Positions 40,958 through 50,037 of a stretch of 64,000 bases of DNA are shown here, piece after piece. Position 1 is the first letter of the stretch. Each line of letters begins with the position of its first letter. The translations under genes were made by a program, and so were the position numbers. Location of the stretch: the NCBI GenBank assembly GCA_003223395.1, contig QHUZ01000022.1, positions 1-64,000 on the forward strand, written 5' to 3'. The notes beneath the pieces were generated by a model. The model ran no database searches. It saw nothing but the letters and a program-made list of their open reading frames with translations, and was not told the DNA's origin. The DNA is from Gemmatimonadota bacterium. GTDB lineage: Bacteria; Gemmatimonadota; Gemmatimonadetes; Gemmatimonadales; GWC2-71-9.

Positions 40958-42124
40958 ATGGGTAATCCCTTCGAAGGACTATTTGACTCGGGCGACGTGC
41001 TGGAGCGCGTCGGGATCGATCTCACGGCGCAGGCGCGCCGCGGCGATCTCGAGCCGGTGCGGTGCCGCGACGCCGAGATCTCGCGCGTCGTGGATATCCT
41101 GCTGCGGCAGGGGAAGAACAACGCCGCGCTCGTGGGACGCGCCGGGGTCGGGAAGACCGCTGTGGTGGAAGGCCTGGCACAACGCATCGCGGCCGGGGAC
41201 GTGCCACCCGCCCTCAAGGATGCGCGCATTCTGGGACTGGACCACGTTTCGATGCTGGCGGGCACGTCGTTCCGCGGCCAGTACGAAGAGCGGATCCGCC
41301 GTCTCGTGCAGGCCCTGCAAGCCGACCGCAATCTGATCTTGTTCGTGGACGAGCTGCACAACCTCATCGGGCAGGGCACGGCGATGGGCGCGGCGATGGA
41401 CGCCGCGAACATGCTGAAGCCCGCATTGGTGCGCGGCGACATCCGCGTGATCGGCGCGACGACGGGCGAGGAGTACGCCAAGTGGATCAAGACAGATCCC
41501 GCGCTCGAGCGGCGCTTCCAGCCGGTCACGATCGAAGAGTTGGACGCGATCCAGACATGGGAGGTCCTGGTGGCGCGCCGGCAGCGGCTCGAGCGGCATC
41601 ACGCCGTGGCGATCACGGACGACGCGCTCAAGGCGGCGATCGTGCTGACCGACCGCTTTGTGACCGACCGCGCTCGGCCCGACAAGGCGATCGACGTGCT
41701 CGACGAGGCATGCGCGCATGCGCAGGCGACGGCGCGCGTGTCTCCAGAGCTCGACAAGCTGATTCGCGACCGCAAAAAGGTCGAGGCGATGATTCGCCGC
41801 GGATTGACGGAGGAAGGAGACGAGCCGGCACCGCAGGAGCCGATGCCGGATCTCGCGACCGTACTGCAGCGATTTGGTGAAGAGATCGAGCAAATGCTCG
41901 GAGGCGGCGAAGGGCGGCGCAAGGCGGCGAAAGAAGCGGCGGCAGAATCAGCGCCGCCCCCCGCCGCCGCTTCACCTCGCCGCCCGTCGTTGGAAGACCA
42001 GCGCATCGATCTCGACCGCCGCCTGCGCGCCGAGCTCGAGCGGCAGGGCCTCGTCGTCACGGGCAAGGAAGTGGCGCGCGTCGTCGGGCAGGCTGTCGGG
42101 AAGGGGATCGAGTGGGCCGGGTGA
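40958..42124 (+). CDS. Single-AAA ClpA/ClpB D1-like ATPase
   Basis: GRAGVGKTAVVEGLAQRI, GTSFRGQYEERIRRLVQ, FVDELHNLIGQG, GATTGEEYAKWIKTDPALERRFQPVTI; no D2 module. Confidence 0.85.
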   Translation: MGNPFEGLFDSGDVLERVGIDLTAQARRGDLEPVRCRDAEISRVVDILLRQGKNNAALVGRAGVGKTAVVEGLAQRIAAGDVPPALKDARILGLDHVSMLAGTSFRGQYEERIRRLVQALQADRNLILFVDELHNLIGQGTAMGAAMDAANMLKPALVRGDIRVIGATTGEEYAKWIKTDPALERRFQPVTIEELDAIQTWEVLVARRQRLERHHAVAITDDALKAAIVLTDRFVTDRARPDKAIDVLDEACAHAQATARVSPELDKLIRDRKKVEAMIRRGLTEEGDEPAPQEPMPDLATVLQRFGEEIEQMLGGGEGRRKAAKEAAAESAPPPAAASPRRPSLEDQRIDLDRRLRAELERQGLVVTGKEVARVVGQAVGKGIEWAG

Positions 42125-43341
42125 GCCGACTCGCTGTCGGTGGTGTCGTCGTGGTGCTGAGCTTGGGATGCCGCGAGCGTGCGCAGGCGGTGCAGGGCGA
42201 GGCGGAGCTGAAGGACATGGTGCACCGGATGATGCCCGTCGTCGCGCAGGCCACCGGGTTACAATTCAAGCGCGAGCCGCTCGTGCTCCGCCGCAGCCGC
42301 GCGCAGGTCCGCGACTACGTCATCCACAAGTTTGACCAAGACCTGCCGGCCGCCGACCTCGCCGGACTGCAGTCGGCGCTGCGGCTGTTCGGCCTGATTC
42401 CCGACTCGCTCCAGCTGCGACCGACGATGATCGACCTGCTCACCGAGCAGATCGCCGGCTACTATGATCCCGACTCGAACGCGCTGTTCATCCCCGCGGA
42501 CATCGACGAGTTCCAGCTGCGCATCGTCGTGTCGCACGAGCTGGTGCATGCCTTGCAAGACCAGTACGTCCATCTCGATTCGATCATCACGCAGCGCCAC
42601 GCGAACGACCGGCGCTCGGCCGCGCAGGCCATCCTCGAGGGACAGGCGACCGTCGCACAGATTTCCGTCCTGATGCCGGAGCAGAAGCCCGACACCTTGC
42701 CGCTGGGCTTGTTCTGGAAACAGCGCGCGGCGATGGCCGCGCAGCAGGCGCAAATGAAGGAATTCGCCCGGGCGCCCCTGTGGATCCGCGAAGGGCTCGT
42801 CTTCCCTTACCTCGGCGGGGCCGACTTCATCGTCTGGTTCCGGCGCACCTACCTCGGCCGCTCCGTCCTCGACTCGATGCCGAGGTCGACCGAACAGATC
42901 CTGCATCCCGAGCGGTACCGTGAGCATGACGAGCCGACGGATTTGAGCTACGCCTCGGGCGAACCGGATACGGTCCGGTGGGAAGACAACCTGGGCGAGT
43001 TCGAAACGCGGCTGCTCTTCCAGCAATTGCTCGGCAACGAAGCGGAAGCGGCGACGCTCGCGACGGGGTGGGATGGCGATCGCTATCAGGTGCTCGGTGC
43101 GAACAGCGATGCGCTCGTGTGGTACAGCGTCTGGGACGACGCCCCGGCAGCGACGCGGTTCACGAGTGGGCTGCAACGCGCCTGGGCAACACGACGGCCG
43201 GACGGCCGGACGGCCCGACGGTCGGACATAAAACAGCTCACGATCCAAGGCCGGCCGGTTGTCCGCTTGGTTGATGCTCCCAACGATTGGAAAGGGTGGA
43301 GCTCGCTTCCGACCGTACGCCTCAGTGGAGGAGGCGAGTAA
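42121..43341 (+). CDS. Lipoprotein-like protein with HExxH metallopeptidase-like motif
   Basis: VVVLSLGC lipobox; VVSHELVHALQDQY. Confidence 0.65.
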   Translation: MSRLAVGGVVVVLSLGCRERAQAVQGEAELKDMVHRMMPVVAQATGLQFKREPLVLRRSRAQVRDYVIHKFDQDLPAADLAGLQSALRLFGLIPDSLQLRPTMIDLLTEQIAGYYDPDSNALFIPADIDEFQLRIVVSHELVHALQDQYVHLDSIITQRHANDRRSAAQAILEGQATVAQISVLMPEQKPDTLPLGLFWKQRAAMAAQQAQMKEFARAPLWIREGLVFPYLGGADFIVWFRRTYLGRSVLDSMPRSTEQILHPERYREHDEPTDLSYASGEPDTVRWEDNLGEFETRLLFQQLLGNEAEAATLATGWDGDRYQVLGANSDALVWYSVWDDAPAATRFTSGLQRAWATRRPDGRTARRSDIKQLTIQGRPVVRLVDAPNDWKGWSSLPTVRLSGGGE

Positions 43342-44638
43342 TCGAGTAGATCAGCAAGCCGACGAGCCCGCCGACGAGCGTGCCGTTGATCCGCACAAAC
43401 TGCAGGTCCCGTCCCACCGCCAGCTCGAATCGCCGCGACGTCGCGTCCGGGTCCCAACTCGCCACGGTCTGCGCGATCAAGTCACCGATCTCGTGGCGAT
43501 ACTTTTCGACGACCCCTGCCGTGACGTCGATCAGCAGATCGTCGATCTCGGCGAGGAGCGTGGGGTTCGATAGCAGGGCGACGCCGAATTCGGCGAGGCC
43601 GCTGTCGAGCGGGCTTGGCCCGGGATTGGTCCCGCCGTCGGTCCCGGTCGCATACTTGGTCACCGCCTGCCGCACCCCATCCCACAACTTCCGCGCCAAC
43701 TCGTCCGTCTGCGCCCCCATGAGCCACTCTTCCTTCAACGCCTCCGCGCGCGCGATCACTTCCGGCGAATGCTGCAACCGCTCGATGAAGTCGCGAATCG
43801 CGTTGTCGAAGGCGGTGCGCAGCGGATGGGCTGGATCCATCACCATGTCATGCAGCAGGCGTTCGACCGCCACGATGATTTTTTGATAGATCTTGTCGTC
43901 GAGGACGGGAGGCACCCACCACGGCGTCTCGGCGCGTACGCGCTCCCGGATCAAGTCGCGGTTGTTCCGGACCGCCTCCGCCGCGAGGCGCACGGTCGCG
44001 CTGAGCAGCTCTTCCTGCCGGTTGTCGCCGAGCGCCAGCGCCAGCGTCTTGCCGAGCGCCGGCGCCACGCGAAATGAGCGCACACGGTTCCGCACGACCT
44101 GACTCACGAGATCCTGTAGCTCGTTAGGCGGCAGTCCATCCAGCGTCTTCACGAGACCGCTCGCGAACTGCCGGGAGATCTGACGCGCATGCTCGCGGTC
44201 GGCGAGCCACTGCGCCGCGCGCTCGGCGGGATGCACGCGACGCAGGTTGGCGGCGATGACTTCGCGCGACAGGAAGTGGTTCTGTACGAAGTTGCCGAGG
44301 ATCTGTCCGATCCGCTCTTTCCGTTTGGCGACGATGGCGGTGTGAGGAATCGGCAGGCCGAGTGGGTGTCGGAACAGCGCCGTGACCGCGAACCAGTCGG
44401 CCAGGCCGCCCACCAGTGACGCCTCGGCGGTCGCACGGACGTATCCGAGCCAGGGGTACAGGGGCTCGTAGATGCTCGCGACGACGAAAATGACCAGCGC
44501 GATCGCCAGCAAGCCCGTGGCGCGCCGCTTCATGGCGTTCAGGCGGGCTTCGCGCTCGGCGTCGTCAGGTCTTGTCCACTGGGGGATTACCTGCTGCGCC
44601 TGCTGCGTCTGCTGCGTCTCAGAGATCTTGCCCAGCAT
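43322..44638 (-). CDS. DUF445 family membrane protein
   Basis: ATAEASLVGGLADWFAVTALFRHPLGLPIPHTAIVAKRKERIGQILGNFVQNHFLS. Confidence 0.88.
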   Translation of the reverse strand: MLGKISETQQTQQAQQVIPQWTRPDDAEREARLNAMKRRATGLLAIALVIFVVASIYEPLYPWLGYVRATAEASLVGGLADWFAVTALFRHPLGLPIPHTAIVAKRKERIGQILGNFVQNHFLSREVIAANLRRVHPAERAAQWLADREHARQISRQFASGLVKTLDGLPPNELQDLVSQVVRNRVRSFRVAPALGKTLALALGDNRQEELLSATVRLAAEAVRNNRDLIRERVRAETPWWVPPVLDDKIYQKIIVAVERLLHDMVMDPAHPLRTAFDNAIRDFIERLQHSPEVIARAEALKEEWLMGAQTDELARKLWDGVRQAVTKYATGTDGGTNPGPSPLDSGLAEFGVALLSNPTLLAEIDDLLIDVTAGVVEKYRHEIGDLIAQTVASWDPDATSRRFELAVGRDLQFVRINGTLVGGLVGLLIYSITRLLH

Positions 44639-44699
44639 GGGTGCCAAGATAAGGCTCCCCCTTGGTTTAAGGGTACTCGCCATTTAGCTTGCTACGCTT

Positions 44700-45995
44700 A
44701 TGTTTACGGCCCTTTCCGAGCAGCTGACCGGTGTTTTGAACCGGCTCAGGGGTCGCGGGGTGCTCTCGGAAAGCGACGTCACCGACGCGCTGCGCGAAAT
44801 TCGCCGCCACCTGCTCGAGGCGGACGTGAGTTTCGAGGTCACGCGAGGCTTCGTCGAGCGGGTGCGCGAGCGGGCCGTCGGCGCGCTGCAGGTCAAAGCC
44901 GTCAGTCCCGGCCAGCAAGTCGTCAAGCTGGTGCATGACGAGATTGCGACGCTGCTCGGCGGCACCAAGGCCGGCCTCGAATTCGCCTCCGTTGGTCCGA
45001 CGGTCATTCTCCTCGTCGGGTTACAGGGATCGGGGAAGACCACCACCGCGGCCAAGCTCGCGCGACGGCTGAAGCTCGAGCAGAAGGCGCCGGCGCTGGT
45101 CGCGGCCGACATCTATCGGCCGGCGGCGGCTGAACAACTGCAGCAACTGGGTGCGCAAATCGGTGTCCCGGTGCTCGGGAAACGGGACACGGGAAACGTG
45201 GTCAAGCTGGTGCAAGACGCGTTGCGAGAGGCGGAATCGGCACGCGCACGGACGGTGATCGTCGATACGGCCGGCCGGCTACAGATCGACGCCGAGATGA
45301 TGGATGAGCTGAAGGCGCTCAAGACGGCGGTGCCGCCGAAAGAAATACTGTTGGTCGCGGACGGGATGACGGGGCAGGACGCCGTAAAAATCGCGCGCGG
45401 GTTCCACGAGGGTGTCGGGCTCACGGGTGTGATCCTGACGAAGCTCGATGGCGATGCCCGCGGCGGTGCCGCGCTCTCGATTCACGGCGTGACCGGCGTG
45501 CCGATCAAGTACGTCGGCGTGGGCGAGAAGACCGACGCGCTCGAGCCGTTCGATCCTGGCCGGATGGCGGGGCGGATTCTCGGGCAAGGTGACGTGGTCG
45601 CGCTGGTGGAGAAGGCGGCGGCGTCGGTCGATGCCGAAGCTGCCAAGCGCCTCGAGAAAAAGGTCCTGTCCAAGAAGGGTATGGACCTGCAGGATTTTCT
45701 GGTTGCGTTGAAGCAGATGCAGAACATGGGTCCGCTGAAGCAGGTGCTCGGATTGTTGCCGGGGATCAACGCGAAGGCGCTGCAGGGGGTGTCGATGGAC
45801 GACAAGCGCCTGAAGCACGTGGAGGCGATCGTGCTCTCGATGACCCCCGCAGAGCGAGCCGATCCGAGCGTCTTGAATGGCCAGCGCAAGCTGCGGATCG
45901 CCAAGGGGGCCGGGCGGCCCGTGCAGGAAGTCAATCGCCTGCTGGAACAGTTCCAGCAGATGCGCAAGATGGGAAAGTTCTTAAAAAGGATGTAG
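44700..45995 (+). CDS. ffh: Signal recognition particle protein Ffh
   Basis: GLQGSGKTTTAAKLARRL, VDTAGRLQID, TKLDGDARGGAALS, M domain. Confidence 0.98.
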   Translation: MFTALSEQLTGVLNRLRGRGVLSESDVTDALREIRRHLLEADVSFEVTRGFVERVRERAVGALQVKAVSPGQQVVKLVHDEIATLLGGTKAGLEFASVGPTVILLVGLQGSGKTTTAAKLARRLKLEQKAPALVAADIYRPAAAEQLQQLGAQIGVPVLGKRDTGNVVKLVQDALREAESARARTVIVDTAGRLQIDAEMMDELKALKTAVPPKEILLVADGMTGQDAVKIARGFHEGVGLTGVILTKLDGDARGGAALSIHGVTGVPIKYVGVGEKTDALEPFDPGRMAGRILGQGDVVALVEKAAASVDAEAAKRLEKKVLSKKGMDLQDFLVALKQMQNMGPLKQVLGLLPGINAKALQGVSMDDKRLKHVEAIVLSMTPAERADPSVLNGQRKLRIAKGAGRPVQEVNRLLEQFQQMRKMGKFLKRM

Positions 45996-46003
45996 GGAAC
46001 GCT

Positions 46004-46279
46004 ATGGCAACTCGAATTCGGCTACGCCGCGTGGGACGCAAGGGACAGTCCTATTTCCGGATCGTCGTCGCGGACTCCAAGTCGCCGCGCGACGGCCGCT
46101 TTGTGGCCTTGATCGGCAACTACAACCCGCGCGCCAATCCCGCGGTGATCGACGTGAACGCCGAGCAGGCGCGGGCCTGGCTCGAGAAGGGCGCGATGCC
46201 GACCGATACGGTGCGCTCGCTCCTCAAGAAGGCCGGCGTACTAGGCACATCAGCACCGCCCGCGAAACCCGCCGCGTAG
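46004..46279 (+). CDS. rpsP: 30S ribosomal protein S16
   Basis: MATRIRLRRVGRKGQSYFRIVVADSKSPRDGRFVALIGNYNP. Confidence 0.97.
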   Translation: MATRIRLRRVGRKGQSYFRIVVADSKSPRDGRFVALIGNYNPRANPAVIDVNAEQARAWLEKGAMPTDTVRSLLKKAGVLGTSAPPAKPAA

Positions 46280-46533
46280 TCGGGCGGCTGCGCAAGCCGC
46301 ACGGCCAGCACGGGGAGGTGGCGGTGATCCCCCTCGTGGAGAATCCGGGGACGGTGTTCGTGCCGAAGGCGCGGGTGTACGTCCTGAACGAGGAGCGCAC
46401 GGTGTTGGCGGGTCCGTTGGTCGTCGCGCGGCGCCGCTCCTATCATCGCGAATGGCTGCTCGGCTTCGAGGGCGTGACCTCGCGGGCCGCGGTCGAAAGC
46501 TGGCGCGACCAGCTCGTGGCGGTGGACGAGTAG
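46261..46533 (+). pseudogene. rimM: RimM N-terminal domain only; no PRC-barrel and no obvious start codon before the conserved motif
   Basis: Frame reads VVGRLRKPHGQHGEVAVIPLVENPGTVF...REWLLGFEGVTSRAAVESWRDQLVAVDE*, between rpsP and trmD. Confidence 0.7.
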
Positions 46534-46535
46534 CG

Positions 46536-47216
46536 ATGCTGCGGGTCAAGGTGGTGACGCTGTTTCCGGATTGGTTCACCGCGCCGCTGTCGTCGAGCAT
46601 TTTGGGACGCGCCGCAGCAGCGGGACTGGTGAAATACCGCGTCGTGCAGCTGCGCGATTACACGCACGACAAGCACCACACGGTGGATGACGCACCGTAC
46701 GGTGGCGGCGCCGGGATGGTGCTCAAGCCGGAGCCGTTTTTCGAAGCGGCCCTGGACCTGAAAGCAAAGCCGCCGATCGTACTCCTGTCGGCACGCGGAC
46801 AGCTGTTCACGCATGAGATCGCCGTTCGCTATTCGCTGGGCAGTGAGTTGACGTTGCTGTGCGGGCATTACAAAGACGTCGATCAGCGCGTTGCGGATGG
46901 GTTGGATGCGGAAGAGGTTTCGATCGGCGACTTCGTGCTGTCGGGCGGAGAGCCGGCGGCCCTGTGCGTCGTGGACGCGGTCGTCCGGCTGTTGCCCGGC
47001 GCGCTGGGGGACCACGAATCGGCGTCCAGCGATTCGCATTACGAGGGGCTGTTGGCGCCGCCCAGCTACACGCGGCCGCCCAGCTATCGCGGGCTCGAGG
47101 TGCCGGACGTATTGTTGAGTGGCGACCACGACAAGATTGCGGCATGGCGGGCGGCACAAGCCGAGCGCCTGACGCGCGAGCGGAGACCGGATTTATGGGC
47201 AAAGAACGACGACTAG
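46536..47216 (+). CDS. trmD: tRNA (guanine-N1)-methyltransferase
   Basis: [59 protein letters not shown]. Confidence 0.97.
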   Translation: MLRVKVVTLFPDWFTAPLSSSILGRAAAAGLVKYRVVQLRDYTHDKHHTVDDAPYGGGAGMVLKPEPFFEAALDLKAKPPIVLLSARGQLFTHEIAVRYSLGSELTLLCGHYKDVDQRVADGLDAEEVSIGDFVLSGGEPAALCVVDAVVRLLPGALGDHESASSDSHYEGLLAPPSYTRPPSYRGLEVPDVLLSGDHDKIAAWRAAQAERLTRERRPDLWAKNDD

Positions 47217-47596
47217 AACAAGTGGCTATGGAGAATCTGAGAGACAACATCCCGGCCTTCGCTCCCGGCGATACGGTGCGCGTCATGGTGCGCGTGCGCG
47301 AGGGTGAGAAGGAGCGGCTTCAGGCGTTCGAGGGCATCTGCATTGCCCGGCGCGGCGGCGGCATCAACGAGACGTTCACCGTCCGGAAGATTTCGGCGGG
47401 CGTGGGCGTCGAGCGAATCTTCCCGCTGCATGCGCCGGCGATCGCCGAGATCGGATTGATGCGCAAGGGTCGCGTGCGGCGCGCCAAGCTGTACTTCCTG
47501 CGCCGGCTGGCCGGCAAGGCCGCCCGGATCCGCGAGAAGCGCGGGATCACGGTCCCGACGGCCGGCACCGCCGAACAGGAGCCGACGCAGACGTGA
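47195..47596 (+). CDS. rplS: 50S ribosomal protein L19 (alternative start 47228)
   Basis: [60 protein letters not shown]. Confidence 0.96.
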   Translation: MGKERRLEQVAMENLRDNIPAFAPGDTVRVMVRVREGEKERLQAFEGICIARRGGGINETFTVRKISAGVGVERIFPLHAPAIAEIGLMRKGRVRRAKLYFLRRLAGKAARIREKRGITVPTAGTAEQEPTQT

Positions 47597-48234
47597 GACA
47601 CCGCCGCCCGTCGCTGACACGCGAGGCGGCGTTGTGGTGCGAAGGTCGGAGTATCGTCGCCGGAATCGATGAAGTCGGCCGCGGTCCACTGGCGGGTCCA
47701 GTGGTCGCCGCGGCCGTCGTATTTCCGATGGGCACCAAGCCGATCCGCGGGCTCGACGATTCGAAGGTGCTGACGGCGCTGCAGCGCCAGAAGTTCGTCC
47801 CGAAGATCCACGAGCGCGCGGCCGCGGTCGCGGTCGGCGCCGCGAGCGTGCGCGAGATCGACCGGCTCAACATTCGGCGCGCCTCGATTTTGGCGATGGC
47901 GCGCGCGCTCCACCGGCTGGGCATCGTCCCGGCCCACGTCCTCATCGACGGCCTGCCGTGTCCCGAGCTCGGCTGCGAGCACGAGGCGATCGTGGACGGT
48001 GACGCGCGGTGTCACTCGATCGCGGCGGCGTCGATCATCGCCAAGGTCCTGCGCGATGCCCTGATGGACCGGCTCGCCGCCCGCCATCCGGGCTATTGCT
48101 GGGAAACCAACAAGGGCTACGCGACGCCGGAGCACCTGGAGGCCATCCAGCGCCTCGGCCCCACGCGCCATCACCGCTATAGCTTCGAGCCCGTGGCGCA
48201 GATCGAGCTGCTAACGATTTCGGCTACGACGTAA
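47593..48234 (+). CDS. rnhB: Ribonuclease HII
   Basis: [54 protein letters not shown]. Confidence 0.96.
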   Translation: MRHRRPSLTREAALWCEGRSIVAGIDEVGRGPLAGPVVAAAVVFPMGTKPIRGLDDSKVLTALQRQKFVPKIHERAAAVAVGAASVREIDRLNIRRASILAMARALHRLGIVPAHVLIDGLPCPELGCEHEAIVDGDARCHSIAAASIIAKVLRDALMDRLAARHPGYCWETNKGYATPEHLEAIQRLGPTRHHRYSFEPVAQIELLTISATT

Positions 48235-49947
48235 GCCCTTCAGGAATTCCGGCAGCGGCCGCGTGTTGAGGATGTCGGCCGCCGTCAGCCAGGCCCGCCG
48301 CGCCACGGCGACCGCAAACTTCATGAATCCCAGCTCGCGCGTGTTGTGTGCGTCCGTGGACAGTACGAACCGCACACCGTGGGCCTTCGCCGCCGCGGCG
48401 AGCGTGTCCGGCAGGTCCATCCGTTCGCTCCCGTTGATCTCGAGCAGGCATTTGGCATTCGCCGCGGCTTTCGCCACGACGTCGAAATCGAGCGGGTAGG
48501 AGGGCCGCTCCGGTACGATGCGGCCCGTCGGATGACCGATCGCGTCGACCCAGCGATTCTCGATGGCCCCGAGCAGGCGATCGGTGAGCTGCCGTTCCGT
48601 CTGCTTCAAGCCGTAGTGAATGGTCGCGACCACGTAGTCGGCTTCGGCGAGCAGGTCGTCCGGCAGGTCGAGTTTGCCGCTCTCGAGGATATCCATCTCG
48701 ACGCTCTTCAAGACGCGAAAACCGCGCAGCCCCTTGTTGAGCGTGTCGATGGCTTTCCATTGCGCGCGGATCTCCTCGGGCGTCTGACCGGCCATCGACG
48801 TGCGCGGCGAATGATCGGTGATCGCGATGTACGCGTAGCCGAGCTTGCGCGCGGCCTCGATCATCTCGGCCAGCGTCGCCTTGCCGTCGCTGGCGTCGGT
48901 ATGCATCTGCAGGTCGCCACGGATCTCCTGGAGCGTCACGAGCTGGGGCAGCTCGTGCGCCTTCGCGAGCGCGATTTCACCGCGGTTTTCGCGCATCTCC
49001 GGTGGAATCCAGTCGAGGCCGAGCGCGGCGTAGACGTCTTGCTCCGTCCGGCCTGAAATGCACGTCGATCCGCGGAACACGCCGTACTCGTTGAGCTTGA
49101 GCTTCTTGGCCTGCGCGATCTTGCGCAGCTCGATGTTGTGCGCCTGCGACCCCGTGAAGTACTGCATCGCGGCGCCGAAGCAGGGCGGCTCGACGACGCG
49201 CAAATCGACCTGCAGGCCGCTGGAAAGCCGCACGGTTGCACGGGTGTCGCCTTGCGCGGCGACCTGCGTGACCTCGCTGAACTTCCCAAAGCGCTGGATG
49301 ACCGTGGCGGCCTTGGCCGGGGCACAGGTGACCACAATGTCGAGGTCGCCGATCGTTTCCTTGCGGCGCCGAAAGCTGCCGGCCACGTCGATCTCGTCTA
49401 TGGCGGCCCCTCCGCCGGCCTTCAGGTACTCCACGATCGCCCGCGCATATTGCTCGGCTTCGTGCAACACCATGCGCTTTTGCGCCGTGGTCGCCGTGTC
49501 GGCGACGCCTTCGCGGATCTTCTCGAGCAGCTTGGGACCAAAGCCCGGCAGCTTCGCGATCAGCCCTTTTTCGAGGGCGTCTTTGAGATCCGCGACGCTG
49601 TTCACCTTCAGCTGCTCGTGAAACAGCTTGACCCGCTTGGGACCGAGGCCGGAGATGCGCAGCAGGTCGAGGAGGCCGGGCGGTAACGTCGCCACGAGCT
49701 GTTGGCGCTGGGGCAGGGTGCCGGTTTCCACCAACGCGGTGATTTCTTTCGCGATGCCGCCCCCGATCCCCGGCAGCTCGGTGATGTCGAACTCACCTCC
49801 CGACACGAGCTCGGCGATGGGATCGGGGTGATCCGCGACGGTGCGAGCGGCATTGCGGTAGGCGCGCACCTTGAACGGATTGCCCGCCGAGATCTCGAGC
49901 AGATCGGCGACGTCACTGAGGAGGCGGGCGATTTCTGCGTTCTGCAT
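48211..49947 (-). CDS. polX: DNA polymerase X family protein with C-terminal PHP domain
   Basis: HhH elements, AGSFRRRKETIGDLDIVV, DLQMHTDASDGKATLAEMIEAA, FVLSTDAHNTRELGFMKFAV. Confidence 0.95.
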   Translation of the reverse strand: MQNAEIARLLSDVADLLEISAGNPFKVRAYRNAARTVADHPDPIAELVSGGEFDITELPGIGGGIAKEITALVETGTLPQRQQLVATLPPGLLDLLRISGLGPKRVKLFHEQLKVNSVADLKDALEKGLIAKLPGFGPKLLEKIREGVADTATTAQKRMVLHEAEQYARAIVEYLKAGGGAAIDEIDVAGSFRRRKETIGDLDIVVTCAPAKAATVIQRFGKFSEVTQVAAQGDTRATVRLSSGLQVDLRVVEPPCFGAAMQYFTGSQAHNIELRKIAQAKKLKLNEYGVFRGSTCISGRTEQDVYAALGLDWIPPEMRENRGEIALAKAHELPQLVTLQEIRGDLQMHTDASDGKATLAEMIEAARKLGYAYIAITDHSPRTSMAGQTPEEIRAQWKAIDTLNKGLRGFRVLKSVEMDILESGKLDLPDDLLAEADYVVATIHYGLKQTERQLTDRLLGAIENRWVDAIGHPTGRIVPERPSYPLDFDVVAKAAANAKCLLEINGSERMDLPDTLAAAAKAHGVRFVLSTDAHNTRELGFMKFAVAVARRAWLTAADILNTRPLPEFLKGLRRSRNR

Positions 49948-50037
49948 CGCTTGAAAGGTAAGCCTTGCGGAGGTTCCTCACGGGTGATACGCTAGCCGTC
50001 CCGAAACATCCTTCCCATCCCGTCGGAGGCAGAAGCA

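Noticed and set aside
44590-44625. ctgctgcg triplet-like repeat near the DUF445 start
   Set aside because: Encodes a QQTQQAQQ linker; short low-complexity N-terminus, no structural signal.
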